A stretch of DNA of 64,000 bases from Pantoea piersonii (GCF_003612015.1 NZ_RARB01000010.1:103222-167221), one strand, 5' to 3'; shown: positions 7,612-19,859, counted from the first letter of the stretch. Notes: generated by a model not told the origin, from the letters alone. Numbers and translations are program-made.

Positions 7612-10047
7612 TTACAGCAGCTGAGCGAGTCGGTGAAGATCGGACTGAATGGCGCCAGCCGTAACGTCCCGCCCTGCGCCAGGGCCGCGGATCACCAGCG
7701 GATTGTCGCGATACCAGCGGCTTTCAATCGCAAAGACGTTATCGCACGGCAACAGCGCCGCCAGCGGATGTTCCGGGCGCACCGCTTCAACGCCGACGCG
7801 CGCTTTGCCGCTGGCATCGAAACGCGCCACGTAGCGCAGCACCAGACCCATCTCCTGCGCAGCCTCCAGACGCTGTAGCATCTGCTCGTTAAGCGCTTCG
7901 CCATGCTCGAAGAAGTCGTCGATCGATCCCGCTTCACAACCCGCAGGCACCAGCGACTCGACGCGCACCTGATCCGGCTCGATGTTGTAGCCCGCCTCGC
8001 GCGCCAGGATCACCAGTTTGCGCTTCACGTCCTGACCCGACAGGTCCACGCGCGGATCGGGTTCGGTTAACCCCTGCTGCCACGCCTGGTCCACCAGTTC
8101 GGTAAAGGGCACCGTGCCGTCGAACTGCAGGAACAGCCAGGAGAGCGTGCCGGAGAAGATGCCGCTGATAGCTAAAATAGTGTCGCCGCTGTCGCGCAGA
8201 TCGCGCACCGTGTAGTTAACAGGCAACCCTGCGCCGACCGTGGCGTTATAGAGCCAGTGCCGACCGGTTTTGGTAAAGGCGTCACGGATCTGCCGCCAGG
8301 TCTGGCTGTCGGACGCGCCTGCAACCTTATTCGCGCTGATAACGTGGAAGCCATGGCTGGCGAAGTCGAGATACTGCTGCGCCAGCGGCGTGCTGGCGGT
8401 GACGTCGAGCACCACCAGATCGTCGAACGGATGCGCGCGCATCCACAGGAACAGCGACTCTTCGTCGCGCGCTTCCGCTTCGTCATCGAAGAAAGCGAGC
8501 GCGCGGCTGGCGTCGAGCCCTTCATAGCTCAGCAGGCTGCGCTGGCTGTCCGCCACGCCCGCCAGCACATACTCAAAGCCGGTGCGCGCCGAGAGCGCTT
8601 CCTGCTCGCGCGCAAACAGTTCCAGCCAGCGTGAGCCGATGTTGCCTTTGCCAAACAGCATCAGGCCGATACGCTTTTCCGCGCGGAACAGCGACTGATG
8701 CAGTCCCTGAATCAGCGACTGCGTCGGGCCGACGCGCAGCACCGCCACCAGGCTGATGTGATCTTCTGACTGCCAGACGAACTCGACCGGCTGATCCTGA
8801 ATCTCCTGCCAGAAGCGGTGGCTGTGCAACGGATTGCGCGTAACGCCCGCGCCGACCAGCGCCACCAGCGCCAGCCCTTCGCGTAGCTGCAGATGCGCAG
8901 GCAGCCCCGCATCCTGCAGCAGCTGAAACACGCTGTTAACCACTTCGGCGGTATAGCAAAGCTGCAGCAGCTGACGATCCGGATGTACGCCGGTCGCCAG
9001 CGGACGCAGCTGCGCGCGCTTGAGGTGTAGCTCTACCTCTTTGTGCAGCGCCGCGAAATCGTGTTGATCCGGTACCTGAACATCAATCAGGCAGACATCG
9101 TCATGGCTGGTGACAATGCGCGCGCCGGTGCCGGAAGCCAGCACGCGCTCGATACGCGTCGAGCCCTGCTCCGGCTGGTAGCTGCAGCGCAGCTGAAGAT
9201 CGATATCGCTGCCGGAGACCGGCTGCAGCGTACGCGTATGCAGCACCGGCGCGGCGAGACGCGCCAGCTCGCTGGCTTCGTCGAGGCGCAGCAGCGGCAG
9301 CAGACAGGCGTCGGAGACTTTGCGCGGATCGGCGCTGTAAACCCCGGCGACGTCGCTCCAGATCGTGACGCGGCTGACGCCCGCCAGCGCGCCGATCTGC
9401 GTGGCGGAGTAGTCAGAACCGTTACGCCCCAGCAGGACGGTTTCGCCCGCGTCGTTGCGGCTGATAAAGCCGGTTACCACGATACGCTGGTGCGGATGTT
9501 GCGCCAGCAGCGTTTGCAGCAGCGGCCAGGATTTGCCTTCATCCACCTGCGGCTGCGCGGCGCGCTCCGCACGCAGGAAGTCGCGCGCGTCCAGCCAGCA
9601 GGCATCGATATCGCGCTGGCTCAGCACGGCCGCCATCAGACGCGCCGACCACACTTCGCCGTGTCCAACCACTTCAGCATAGACCGCATCCGTCATCACG
9701 CCGTCCAGCAGCGCGGCGAGTTTTTCCAGATCGCGGATAAAGCTCGCAACCAACGGTTCAGCATATTCAGCAGGCAACAGTCCGGCGATCAGCTCGCTGT
9801 GATAACGCCGTAAAGCCTGTTGCACCTGATGCGCGGCAAGGCGATCGCTCTGGCTGAGCTTCAGCCAGCTAATCAGCTGGTTGGTCGTCGAGCCTGCCGC
9901 TGAGACCACCATTAAATCGCCTGGCTGGCTGTAATCCGCCATGATGCTGGCGACGCGCTGGTAACAGCGCGCATCGGCCAGGCTACTGCCGCCAAACTTG
10001 TGCAGTTGCTTAATACTCGGCGTTGCCGCGCCGGCTGAAATCGTCAT
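7612..10047 (-). CDS. metL: Bifunctional aspartokinase II / homoserine dehydrogenase II
   Basis: An 811-residue fusion enzyme. The N-terminal aspartokinase (KFGGSSLAD near residue 17, GRNGSDYSA near 209) phosphorylates aspartate. A central regulatory region follows. The C-terminal NAD(P)-dependent homoserine dehydrogenase (LFGKGNIGSRW near 475, NATVGAGLPV near 610) makes homoserine for methionine. Length and architecture match E. coli MetL (810). It starts 2 nt after metB, so the two form the metBL operon repressed by MetJ. Confidence 0.97.
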   Translation of the reverse strand: MTISAGAATPSIKQLHKFGGSSLADARCYQRVASIMADYSQPGDLMVVSAAGSTTNQLISWLKLSQSDRLAAHQVQQALRRYHSELIAGLLPAEYAEPLVASFIRDLEKLAALLDGVMTDAVYAEVVGHGEVWSARLMAAVLSQRDIDACWLDARDFLRAERAAQPQVDEGKSWPLLQTLLAQHPHQRIVVTGFISRNDAGETVLLGRNGSDYSATQIGALAGVSRVTIWSDVAGVYSADPRKVSDACLLPLLRLDEASELARLAAPVLHTRTLQPVSGSDIDLQLRCSYQPEQGSTRIERVLASGTGARIVTSHDDVCLIDVQVPDQHDFAALHKEVELHLKRAQLRPLATGVHPDRQLLQLCYTAEVVNSVFQLLQDAGLPAHLQLREGLALVALVGAGVTRNPLHSHRFWQEIQDQPVEFVWQSEDHISLVAVLRVGPTQSLIQGLHQSLFRAEKRIGLMLFGKGNIGSRWLELFAREQEALSARTGFEYVLAGVADSQRSLLSYEGLDASRALAFFDDEAEARDEESLFLWMRAHPFDDLVVLDVTASTPLAQQYLDFASHGFHVISANKVAGASDSQTWRQIRDAFTKTGRHWLYNATVGAGLPVNYTVRDLRDSGDTILAISGIFSGTLSWLFLQFDGTVPFTELVDQAWQQGLTEPDPRVDLSGQDVKRKLVILAREAGYNIEPDQVRVESLVPAGCEAGSIDDFFEHGEALNEQMLQRLEAAQEMGLVLRYVARFDASGKARVGVEAVRPEHPLAALLPCDNVFAIESRWYRDNPLVIRGPGAGRDVTAGAIQSDLHRLAQLL

Positions 10048-10049
10048 TT

Positions 10050-11210
10050 TTAACCCTCGGATGCCGTCCGGAATGCATTATCCAGATCGGCGATTAAATC
10101 TTCATGATCCTCAATGCCCACAGAGACGCGCAGCAAAGTTTCGGAAATGCCTGCCGCCGCGCGCGCTTCCGCCGACATGCCGGCGTGCGTCATGGTCGCG
10201 GTGTGGGAAATCAGGCTTTCTACGCCGCCCAGCGATTCCGCCAGCGTAAACAGCTGCAGCGCCTTCAGGAAGCGACGCAGCAGCGCTTCGTCACCGTCCA
10301 GTTCAAAACTCAGCATCGCGCCGAAGCCGCGCTGTTGACGCGCCGCGTATTCGTGTCCGGCGTTTTCCGGCAGAGAAGGATGATACAGCTTTTTCACCAG
10401 CGGCTGCTGTTGCAGATAGCTCACAATTGCCAGCGCGTTGCGTTGCGCCGCCGCCATACGCGGCGCCAGCGTGCGCAGACCGCGCAGCAGCAAATAGCTG
10501 TCGAAGGCCGCGCCGGTAACGCCGATATTGTTCGCCCACCAGGCCAGCTCGGTCACCAGCGCCGGATCTTTGGCAATCACCGCGCCCGCCACCACGTCGG
10601 AGTGGCCATTCAGGTATTTGGTACAGGAGTGGATCACCAGGTCCGCGCCCAGCGCCAGCGGATTTTGCAGCGCCGGACTCAGGAAGGTATTGTCGACCAC
10701 GCTGACGACTCCCGCAGCGCGCGCCGCCTCGCAGATAGCGGCGATATCCACCACGCGCAGCAGCGGATTGCTCGGGCTCTCCACCAGCACCAGCTTTGGT
10801 TTTTCCGCCAGCGCTGCATCCAGCGCCGCGCGGTTGCCCTGATCGACGAACTTCACGCGATAAGCACCGCGCTTCGCCAGGCTGTCGAACAGGCGATAGC
10901 TGCCACCATAGCAGTCGTGCGGAGCGATCAGCAGATCGCCAGGCTTCAGGAACACCGTCGTCACCAGATGAATCGCCGACATGCCGGTATTGGTCAGCAC
11001 CGCGCCCGCTCCGCCCTCCAGCTCCGCCAGCGCGCGCTGCACCACATCGCGCGTCGGGTTGCCGCGACGCGAGTAGTCATGCGCGCGCGGCTCGTTGAAA
11101 TCAAGGAAGTTATAGGTGCTGGAGAGATGAATCGGCGGGACAACGCAGCCATATTGCTCGTCATCATTCAAACCGCTGCGGACTGCGATGGTTGCCTGTT
11201 TACGCGTCAT
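10050..11210 (-). CDS. metB: Cystathionine gamma-synthase
   Basis: PLP enzyme (386 residues, as in E. coli) that joins O-succinylhomoserine and cysteine. The N-terminal TIAVRSGLNDDEQYG, the SRRGNPTRD substrate region and the PLP-lysine motif SCTKYLNGHSDVVAG are visible. It is the first gene of metBL and divergent from metJ across 268 bp containing an extended MetJ operator. Confidence 0.97.
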   Translation of the reverse strand: MTRKQATIAVRSGLNDDEQYGCVVPPIHLSSTYNFLDFNEPRAHDYSRRGNPTRDVVQRALAELEGGAGAVLTNTGMSAIHLVTTVFLKPGDLLIAPHDCYGGSYRLFDSLAKRGAYRVKFVDQGNRAALDAALAEKPKLVLVESPSNPLLRVVDIAAICEAARAAGVVSVVDNTFLSPALQNPLALGADLVIHSCTKYLNGHSDVVAGAVIAKDPALVTELAWWANNIGVTGAAFDSYLLLRGLRTLAPRMAAAQRNALAIVSYLQQQPLVKKLYHPSLPENAGHEYAARQQRGFGAMLSFELDGDEALLRRFLKALQLFTLAESLGGVESLISHTATMTHAGMSAEARAAAGISETLLRVSVGIEDHEDLIADLDNAFRTASEG

Positions 11211-11268
11211 GGTGCTTTTGTTCCTGAAAAGAGTAATAGAGAGGCATCAGGATAACATTCCACAATTG

Positions 11269-11316
11269 GACGTCAATACATCTGGACATCTAAATGTCTT
11301 TGCGTATAGATTGAGC
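11269..11316. promoter_or_regulatory. MetJ box array of metB/metJ
   Basis: Tandem 8-bp units in register: GGACGTCA, ATACATCT, GGACATCT, AAATGTCT, TTGCGTAT, AGATTGAG. At least four resemble AGACGTCT. The array sits in the divergent metB-metJ promoter region, so both directions can be repressed. Confidence 0.85.
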
Positions 11317-11478
11317 AGAATGCTATAAACCGCTAAAATTACCCCTCATTGCCTGCGTTTTGCGTCCGTTTTTGCGGCCAGGATGAAGAAACCCCGCAGT
11401 TCAAGAGGTCAGGCACGGTAAAATCGGGCATAATCCACGGATTTCCCCACTTTTAACTTTTATTGATTAAGGTAACCC

Positions 11479-11796
11479 ATGGCTGAATGGAACGGCGAAT
11501 ATATCAGCCCTTACGCTGAACACGGTAAGAAGAGTGAGCAGGTCAAGAAGATCACAGTTTCTATCCCGTTGAGCGTGCTGAAAATTTTAACGGATGAGCG
11601 TACCCGTCGTCAGGTAAATAATCTGCGTCACGCCACAAACAGCGAACTGCTGTGCGAAGCCTTTTTACACGCCTTTACCGGACAACCGTTGCCGGACGAC
11701 GTTGATTTGCGCAAAGAGCGCAGCGATGAGATCCCGGAAGAAGCGAAAAAGATCATGCGCGAGATGGGCATTGATCCCGATACCTGGGAATACTGA
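11479..11796 (+). CDS. metJ: Methionine repressor MetJ
   Basis: Ribbon-helix-helix repressor of 105 residues that uses S-adenosylmethionine as corepressor. The DNA-contacting strand [15 protein letters not shown] and the helix [22 protein letters not shown] are nearly identical to E. coli MetJ. It is divergent from metB and ends at a strong terminator. It presumably binds the arrays at 7326-7357 and 11269-11316. Confidence 0.98.
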   Translation: MAEWNGEYISPYAEHGKKSEQVKKITVSIPLSVLKILTDERTRRQVNNLRHATNSELLCEAFLHAFTGQPLPDDVDLRKERSDEIPEEAKKIMREMGIDPDTWEY

Positions 11797-11809
11797 TTCG
11801 CCAGATATA

Positions 11810-11839
11810 AAAAAACCCAGCCAAGGCTGGGTTTTTTCT
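11810..11839. terminator. metJ terminator
   Basis: AACCCAGCC and GGCTGGGTT form a hairpin followed by TTTTTT. The preceding A run means it may also act on the opposite rpmE transcript. Confidence 0.85.
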
Positions 11840-11876
11840 TGCCGTCGAACCCGAAAGGTTCGAATGCCGTTTAATC

Positions 11877-12092
11877 TTATTTTTTCGCGCCTGGCACGCT
11901 GAAACGCTTGTTAAAGCGGTCAACACGGCCACCAGTTGCAACTTCACGCTGCTTACCGGTGTAGAACGGGTGGCATTTACCACATACGTCCAGGTTCATG
12001 TCGTGAGCCATAGTAGAGCGAGTGTGAATCACGTTACCGCAGGTGCAGGTGATGGTCACAGCTTCGTATTTCGGGTGAATACCTTGTTTCAT
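11877..12092 (-). CDS. rpmE: 50S ribosomal protein L31 (zinc form)
   Basis: A 71-residue L31 with the zinc ligands of the C+ type: C16 and C18 (CTCG) and C37 and C40 (CGKCH). It lies at the ribosome's intersubunit bridge region. It is monocistronic with a long (roughly 120 nt) leader, which is consistent with autoregulation described for rpmE. Divergent from priA. Confidence 0.97.
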   Translation of the reverse strand: MKQGIHPKYEAVTITCTCGNVIHTRSTMAHDMNLDVCGKCHPFYTGKQREVATGGRVDRFNKRFSVPGAKK

Positions 12093-12212
12093 GGGAGAAC
12101 CTCATAAAAGGCCGTGTCGCTCTCCGTGCCAGGCTAAAACCTGCACAGCACCACACGCGGTTGAACATTAATGTTTAGGCTCTGGCGAGAGCTTTCTCAC
12201 CAAAGGCGGCAT

Positions 12213-12241
12213 ACTATACAGAAAATAACCGCTTTTAGCAA
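12213..12241 (-). promoter_or_regulatory. rpmE promoter
   Basis: On the minus strand TTGCTA (12236-12241), 17 nt, then TATAGT (12213-12218). Transcription would start about 115 nt before the rpmE ATG. Confidence 0.7.
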
Positions 12242-12285
12242 ATCTTCTGCAAGATACCCGCTGGTCGCGCCAGCGTGTACACTAG

Positions 12286-14520
<2,235 letters not shown>

Positions 14521-14586
14521 GCCTGCGAGCCAGATCGAAAAAAGTCGCACAAGTCACAATTTTTATGCAAATTAAGTAACAACCCA

Positions 14587-14626
14587 GCCGCGCAATCGTT
14601 AACAATGTGCGCGGCGTGGCTTTTTT
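14587..14626 (+). terminator. Probable priA terminator
   Basis: GCCGCGCA (14587-14594) pairs with TGCGCGGC (14608-14615), and a T run (14621-14626) follows after 5 nt. It lies between priA and cytR. Confidence 0.55.
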
Positions 14627-14662
14627 CGGCCACAACTATCCTTTAAATGCGTCAGGAGTAGA

Positions 14663-15703
14663 GTGTTGGAGCAGAATCCTCAAGCGTCCGCCGCCACCAT
14701 GAAAGATGTGGCCGAGAAGGCGGGCGTTTCAACCGCAACCGTCTCGCGCGCGCTGATGAATCCTGAAAAAGTCTCGGCGGCGACGCGACAAAAAGTCGAA
14801 CAGGCGGTGATAGCCGTCGGTTATGCGTCGCACGGGCTGGCGCGCAACGCTCGCCGCGGCGAGACGCAGACGATTCTGGTGATTGTGCCTGACATCTGCG
14901 ATCCCTTCTTTAGCGAAATCATTCGCGGCGTCGAAGTGACGGCGGCGCAGGAGGGTTATCTGGTGCTGATTGGCGACTGCGCGCACCAGAACCAGCAGGA
15001 GAAGACCTTTCTGGATCTGCTGCTGACGCGCCAGATCGACGGTATGGTGCTGCTCGGCTCGCGGATCCCGTTCGATCCCGTTAACGAGGAGCAGCGCAAT
15101 CTGCCGCCGATGGTAATGGCAAACGAGTTCGCCCCGGAGATGGCGCTACCCACCGTGCATATCGACAACCTGACGGCCGCTTTTGAGGCGGTCAATCATC
15201 TGCTGCAGCTGGGCCATCGCCAGATCGCCTGCATCGCCGGGCCGGAAGAGATGCCGCTGTGCCAGTACCGCACCCAGGGCTATATTCAGGCGCTGCGCCG
15301 CAGCAATCTGACCGTCGACCCCACTTATATTGTCCGCGGCGACTTCAGCTTTGAAGCGGGCGCGCAGGCGCTGAAACAGCTGATGGCCCTCCCGCAACCG
15401 CCGCGCGCGCTGTTCTGCCACAGCGATATGATGGCGCTCGGCGCGATGAATCAGGCGAAGCGCCTTGGACTGCGCGTGCCGCAGGATCTGTCGATCGTCG
15501 GTTTCGATGATATTGAGCTTTCGCGCTACTGCGAGCCGCCGCTGACCACCGTGACGCAGCCGCGCTATCAGATTGGGCGCGAGGCGATGCTGCTGCTGCT
15601 GGATGAGCTGCAGGGCAAGCGCGTGAATAACGGTTCGCGTCTGCTGGACGCCGAACTCACCGTGCGCGGCAGCACGGCACCTGAGAAGAAGCGCGAGAAA
15701 TAG
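14663..15703 (+). CDS. cytR: LacI-family repressor CytR
   Basis: Repressor of nucleoside uptake and catabolism genes, induced by cytidine and acting together with CRP. The N-terminal HTH is TMKDVAEKAGVSTATVSRALMNPEKVS, followed by a periplasmic-binding-like domain with VPDICDPFFSEIIRG and CIAGPEEMPLC, close to E. coli CytR. It starts at GTG 14663 (or TTG 14666) after AGGAG. 346 residues. It lies between priA and ftsN as in E. coli. Confidence 0.95.
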   Translation: MLEQNPQASAATMKDVAEKAGVSTATVSRALMNPEKVSAATRQKVEQAVIAVGYASHGLARNARRGETQTILVIVPDICDPFFSEIIRGVEVTAAQEGYLVLIGDCAHQNQQEKTFLDLLLTRQIDGMVLLGSRIPFDPVNEEQRNLPPMVMANEFAPEMALPTVHIDNLTAAFEAVNHLLQLGHRQIACIAGPEEMPLCQYRTQGYIQALRRSNLTVDPTYIVRGDFSFEAGAQALKQLMALPQPPRALFCHSDMMALGAMNQAKRLGLRVPQDLSIVGFDDIELSRYCEPPLTTVTQPRYQIGREAMLLLLDELQGKRVNNGSRLLDAELTVRGSTAPEKKREK

Positions 15704-15856
15704 CCGCACTTTTCAGTTATTTTCAGTAGATTCTTAAGGCGAACACTGCTGGTCAAAGTTCCAACCCTTGAGTAACATGGCGGACTCCTTGCCGGGCGGT
15801 CTTTCAAGGCGTTTTCGCCCCGTTGGCACGATTTTTTGAAGGGTATCAGAACGAGA

Positions 15857-16807
15857 GTGGCACAGAGAGATTACGTAAGCCGCGGGCGTTCAACAGGGAC
15901 GCGTCGCAAAAAAAGCAACACCAGCCGTGGAAAGAAAAGCAAAGGCGGTTCAGGTGTTTCCAAACTCATGGTGGGGCTGGCCGTCGCGGTGCTGGTGACC
16001 TTTGCCGGTGGTTTATGGTTCCTTGCGCATCATAAAAAAGAAGATGTGCCAGTGATCCCGGATCATAAAGCCAACGGCAACGGTCTGCCGCCGAAGCCTG
16101 AAGAGCGCTGGAAATATATTAAAGAGCTGGAGAATCGTCAGGTCACGGTGCCGACGCCGACTGAGCCGTCGGCAGGCGGCGAGATCCAGTCGCACACGCA
16201 GCTTACCGACGAGCAGCGCCAGCTGCTGGAGCAGATGCAGGCGGATATGCGTCAGTCGCCGACGCAGCTGAATGAAGTGCCGTGGAATGAACAGACCCCG
16301 GCGCAGCGGCAGCAGACACTGCAACGCCAGCAGCAGCTTCAGATGCAGTCGCGCCAGCAGCAGACGCAGCAAACTACGCAGCAGAGCCAGCCGACGCGTC
16401 AGCCACAAACCACGCAGCAGAGCCAGCCGGCGCATCAGCCGCAGACCACGCATCAGACACAGCAGCCGAGCGCGCGCCCAACGCCGCAACCGCGTCAGAC
16501 GCAGACGCAGCAGCCCGCTCCCGTCACGCGCGAGCCTGCGCAGGAGACGGCGAAGAAAGCGGCGGAAAAACCCGCCTCTTCGCAGCGCTGGATGGTGCAG
16601 TGCGGCTCGTTCAAAGGCACCGATCAGGCGGAATCGGTTCGCGCCGGTCTGGCGTTTGAAGGGTTCGAAAGCCGCATCACTACCGGCGGCGGCTGGAACC
16701 GCGTGGTGATAGGTCCCTTTAAAGATCGCAGCAGCGCCGACAGCACGCTGAAGCGGCTGCGCGGCAACGGCCATTCAAACTGTATTCCGCTCGCGGTCGG
16801 GGGTTGA
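15857..16807 (+). CDS. ftsN: Cell division protein FtsN
   Basis: Bitopic divisome protein that triggers septal peptidoglycan synthesis. A short cytoplasmic part (AQRDYV, basic region) precedes one membrane segment (about residues 36-54, LMVGLAVAVLVTFAGGLWFL). The periplasmic essential region GNGLPPKPEERWKYIKELE, a Gln-rich linker and a C-terminal SPOR domain (RWMVQCGSFKG onward) follow. The GTG at 15857 is taken as start because the next residues AQRDYV match E. coli FtsN. 316 residues (E. coli 319). The linker contains a 36-bp tandem repeat. Confidence 0.93.
   Translation: MAQRDYVSRGRSTGTRRKKSNTSRGKKSKGGSGVSKLMVGLAVAVLVTFAGGLWFLAHHKKEDVPVIPDHKANGNGLPPKPEERWKYIKELENRQVTVPTPTEPSAGGEIQSHTQLTDEQRQLLEQMQADMRQSPTQLNEVPWNEQTPAQRQQTLQRQQQLQMQSRQQQTQQTTQQSQPTRQPQTTQQSQPAHQPQTTHQTQQPSARPTPQPRQTQTQQPAPVTREPAQETAKKAAEKPASSQRWMVQCGSFKGTDQAESVRAGLAFEGFESRITTGGGWNRVVIGPFKDRSSADSTLKRLRGNGHSNCIPLAVGG
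16373..16480 (+). repeat. 36-bp tandem repeat in the ftsN linker
   Basis: Two near-identical 36-bp units (16373-16408, 16409-16444) encode TTQQSQPTRQPQ and TTQQSQPAHQPQ, followed by a degenerate third unit (TTHQTQQPSARP). The repeat is in frame and so could vary in copy number without breaking ftsN. Confidence 0.8.
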
Positions 16808-16843
16808 AACCCGCCAAACCCGCCCCATATCTGGTTGCATGAT

Positions 16844-16874
16844 GCGCCGCGCCTTGCCGCGCGGCGCTTTTTTT
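16844..16874 (+). terminator. ftsN terminator
   Basis: GCGCCGCGC pairs with GCGCGGCGC across a 6-nt loop and is followed by TTTTTTT. It separates ftsN from hslV. Confidence 0.85.
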
Positions 16875-16897
16875 CTACTGCAACAAGGGGTCTGCCC

Positions 16898-17428
16898 GTG
16901 ACAACAATAGTAAGCGTACGACGCAACGGACGAGTCGTGATCGGCGGTGATGGCCAGGCAACTCTCGGCAATACCGTTATGAAAGGCAACGTTAAAAAAG
17001 TGCGTCGTCTTTACAACGATAAAGTAATTGCCGGTTTCGCTGGCGGCACTGCAGATGCCTTCACGCTCTTTGAACTCTTCGAACGTAAACTGGAAATGCA
17101 TCAGGGTCACCTGGTGAAAGCTGCCGTTGAGCTGGCGAAAGACTGGCGTACCGATCGTATGCTGCGTCGCCTTGAAGCGCTGCTGGCGGTTGCCGATGAA
17201 AACGCCTCGCTGATCATCAGCGGCAACGGCGACGTTATCCAGCCAGAAAATGATCTGATCGCCATTGGTTCCGGTGGCCCCTTCGCTCAGGCGGCAGCGC
17301 GTGCGCTGCTGGAGAATACCGAGCTGAGCGCGCATGATATCGTCGCGAAATCGTTAGATATCGCGGGCGACATCTGCATCTACACCAACCACAATGTTAA
17401 CTTCGAAGAACTGCCGGCCAGGGCGTAA
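16898..17428 (+). CDS. hslV: ATP-dependent protease subunit HslV (ClpQ)
   Basis: Threonine-protease peptidase ring of the HslUV complex. After removal of the initiator the N-terminal threonines ([10 protein letters not shown]) form the active site. GTG 16898 follows AAGGGG and gives 176 residues, as in E. coli. It is followed by hslU after 9 nt. In E. coli the operon is heat-shock controlled; I did not verify a sigma-32 promoter here. Confidence 0.97.
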   Translation: MTTIVSVRRNGRVVIGGDGQATLGNTVMKGNVKKVRRLYNDKVIAGFAGGTADAFTLFELFERKLEMHQGHLVKAAVELAKDWRTDRMLRRLEALLAVADENASLIISGNGDVIQPENDLIAIGSGGPFAQAAARALLENTELSAHDIVAKSLDIAGDICIYTNHNVNFEELPARA

Positions 17429-17437
17429 GGATTAAAC

Positions 17438-18769
17438 ATGTCTGAGATGACTCCCCGCGAAATCGTCAGCGAACTGAATCGCTTTATTATCGGCCAGGAC
17501 GGCGCAAAACGTGCAGTTGCTATCGCGCTGCGCAACCGCTGGCGTCGTATGCAGCTCGACGAAGAGCTGCGCCATGAAGTGACGCCGAAAAATATCCTGA
17601 TGATCGGCCCGACCGGCGTCGGTAAAACCGAAATTGCCCGTCGCCTGGCTAAACTCGCCAACGCGCCTTTCATTAAAGTAGAAGCCACGAAATTCACCGA
17701 AGTCGGCTACGTCGGTAAAGAGGTGGACTCCATTATTCGCGACCTGACCGACGCCGCGGTAAAAATGGTGCGCAGTCAGGCGATTGAAAAGAACAAATAC
17801 CGTGCCGAAGAGATGGCAGAAGAGCGCATTCTCGACGTGCTGATCCCGCCGGCCAAGAACAACTGGGGCCAGCCGGAGCAGAGCAGCGAGCCTTCAGCTG
17901 CGCGCCAGTCGTTCCGCAAAAAGCTGCGCGAAGGCCAGCTGGACGACAAAGAGATTGAGATTGACCTTGCGGCCGCTCCGGCCGGCGTCGAGATCATGGC
18001 ACCTCCTGGCATGGAGGAGATGACCAACCAGCTTCAGTCGATGTTCCAGAATCTGGGCGGCCAGAAGCAGAAGCCGCGTAAGCTGAAAATCAAAGACGCG
18101 ATGAAGCTGCTTATCGAAGAGGAAGCGGCGAAGCTGGTTAATCCGGAAGAGCTGAAGCAGGACGCCATCGAGGCGGTAGAGCAGCACGGTATCGTGTTTA
18201 TCGACGAGATCGACAAAATCTGTAAGCGCGGCCAGTCATCCGGCCCGGACGTGTCTCGCGAAGGTGTACAGCGCGATCTGCTGCCGCTGGTGGAGGGTTG
18301 CACCGTTTCGACCAAACACGGCATGGTGAAAACCGATCACATTCTGTTTATCGCATCAGGCGCGTTCCAGGTCGCCAGCCCGTCGGATCTGATCCCGGAA
18401 CTGCAGGGCCGTCTGCCGATCCGCGTTGAGCTGCAGGCGCTGACCGTGAACGACTTCGAGCGCATCCTTACCGAGCCGAACGCCTCTGTGACCGTGCAGT
18501 ACAAAGCGCTGATGGGTACCGAAGGCGTTAACGTCGAGTTCACCGATGACGGCATTCGTCGCATCGCCGAAGCGGCATGGCAGGTAAACGAAACGACCGA
18601 AAATATCGGCGCGCGTCGTCTGCATACTGTGCTGGAGCGTCTGATGGAAGATATCTCCTATGACGCCAGCGATCGCCATGGCGACTCCATCACCATCGAT
18701 GCAGAGTATGTCAGCAAGCACCTGGATGAGCTGGTAGCGGACGAAGATCTCAGCCGCTTTATCCTGTAA
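17438..18769 (+). CDS. hslU: HslU ATPase subunit (ClpY)
   Basis: AAA+ unfoldase of 443 residues that feeds substrates into HslV. Walker [10 protein letters not shown] lies near residue 56, the I domain is inserted around residues 110-245, Walker B FIDEIDK is near 253, and the C-terminus is EDLSRFIL, which docks into HslV. It is co-transcribed with hslV and ends at a terminator. menA, which follows in E. coli, is absent. Confidence 0.98.
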   Translation: MSEMTPREIVSELNRFIIGQDGAKRAVAIALRNRWRRMQLDEELRHEVTPKNILMIGPTGVGKTEIARRLAKLANAPFIKVEATKFTEVGYVGKEVDSIIRDLTDAAVKMVRSQAIEKNKYRAEEMAEERILDVLIPPAKNNWGQPEQSSEPSAARQSFRKKLREGQLDDKEIEIDLAAAPAGVEIMAPPGMEEMTNQLQSMFQNLGGQKQKPRKLKIKDAMKLLIEEEAAKLVNPEELKQDAIEAVEQHGIVFIDEIDKICKRGQSSGPDVSREGVQRDLLPLVEGCTVSTKHGMVKTDHILFIASGAFQVASPSDLIPELQGRLPIRVELQALTVNDFERILTEPNASVTVQYKALMGTEGVNVEFTDDGIRRIAEAAWQVNETTENIGARRLHTVLERLMEDISYDASDRHGDSITIDAEYVSKHLDELVADEDLSRFIL

Positions 18770-18794
18770 TTCCGTTTTTCAATGCGCTTGCGCA

Positions 18795-18826
18795 AAGCCC
18801 GGCCACTGCGCCGGGCTTTTATTTTC
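18795..18826 (+). terminator. hslVU terminator
   Basis: AAGCCCGG pairs with CCGGGCTT, followed by TTATTTTC. It lies 26 nt after the hslU stop. Confidence 0.8.
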
Positions 18827-18929
18827 TGCATGCTGCTGATGCAGCGCCTTTTTTTCCGCTGATGATTTTGCCAACAATCCGCAACTGGCGGTATACTTAC
18901 CGCTCCTGTGGCAAACAGATGAACCCATC

Positions 18930-19415
18930 ATGAAATACGATACCTCTGAACTCTGCGACATCTATCATGAAGAAGTGAACGTTGTTGAACCACTTTTTTC
19001 AAACTTTGGTGGCCGCACCTCATTTGGTGGTCAGATAACCACAGTGAAATGTTTTGAAGACAACGGCCTGCTCTACGACTTGCTGGAAGAGAACGGTCGG
19101 GGCCGCGTGCTGGTGATTGACGGCGGCGGTTCGGTGCGACGCGCGCTGGTCGATGCGCAGCTGGCTCGCCTGGCGGTTGAAAATGAATGGGAAGGGCTGG
19201 TGGTTTACGGCTCCGTGCGTCAGGTAGACGACCTGGAGGAGCTGGAGATCGGCATTCAGGCGATTGCCGCTGTTCCGGCGGGTGCGGCGGGCGAAGGCAT
19301 CGGGGAAAGCGATGTGCGCGTTAACTTCGGCGGCGTCACCTTCTTCTCCGGCGACCATCTCTATGCCGACAATACCGGCATTATCCTTTCTGAAGATCCG
19401 CTCGATATCGAGTAG
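18930..19415 (+). CDS. rraA: Ribonuclease E activity regulator RraA
   Basis: A 161-residue protein that binds the RNase E C-terminal region and inhibits RNA decay. The start [21 protein letters not shown] and [15 protein letters not shown] match E. coli RraA. It has its own promoter region (about 100 bp) after the hslVU terminator and converges on zapB. Confidence 0.96.
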   Translation: MKYDTSELCDIYHEEVNVVEPLFSNFGGRTSFGGQITTVKCFEDNGLLYDLLEENGRGRVLVIDGGGSVRRALVDAQLARLAVENEWEGLVVYGSVRQVDDLEELEIGIQAIAAVPAGAAGEGIGESDVRVNFGGVTFFSGDHLYADNTGIILSEDPLDIE

Positions 19416-19426
19416 CGTCAAAAACG

Positions 19427-19455
19427 AAAACGGGAGCGCGTCGCTCCCGTTTTTC
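19427..19455. terminator. Bidirectional terminator rraA/zapB
   Basis: AAAACGGGAGCG pairs with CGCTCCCGTTTTT across a 3-nt loop. The A and T runs make it work in both directions. Confidence 0.85.
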
Positions 19456-19470
19456 ATTCTACTGAGGCGC

Positions 19471-19710
19471 TTACACCTCTTCCATTTTTCCCAGCAGTGC
19501 ACGCAGGCGATCCTGCCACAGATGCTGCTCTTCCTTTAGCTGCTGATTTTCACGCACCAGCGAGTCCTGATTGCCCGCGGCCTGTTGCGCTTCGTTTCTC
19601 AGCGCGTTGTTCTGCTCTTTCAGCTCTTCGATTTCCATCTGCAGCAGGGTGATGGTATCAATCGCCTGCTGTACTTTCGCTTCCAGTTTCTCGAATACTT
19701 CAAATGACAT
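19471..19710 (-). CDS. zapB: Cell division protein ZapB
   Basis: A 79-residue all-coiled-coil protein ([20 protein letters not shown]...) that links FtsZ/ZapA to MatP at midcell. Heptad-like Leu/Ile spacing runs through the whole length, and the ending LLGKMEEV matches E. coli ZapB. ATG 19710 follows TTAGGAGAGG. It is divergent from glpF across 419 bp. Confidence 0.95.
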   Translation of the reverse strand: MSFEVFEKLEAKVQQAIDTITLLQMEIEELKEQNNALRNEAQQAAGNQDSLVRENQQLKEEQHLWQDRLRALLGKMEEV

Positions 19711-19859
19711 CTTTCTGACCTCTCCTAAATTCTCGCAGGGCGTTGATGATGCCAGCCTTAGCGCGTGACGCCCTGTATCAGCCAGGCCAGCAACAATGTT
19801 TCCGATTGTATGTAGCCTGCCAGCGCAAGTCCAGCGACGTGGGCGTTGCGAGCGCAGTC

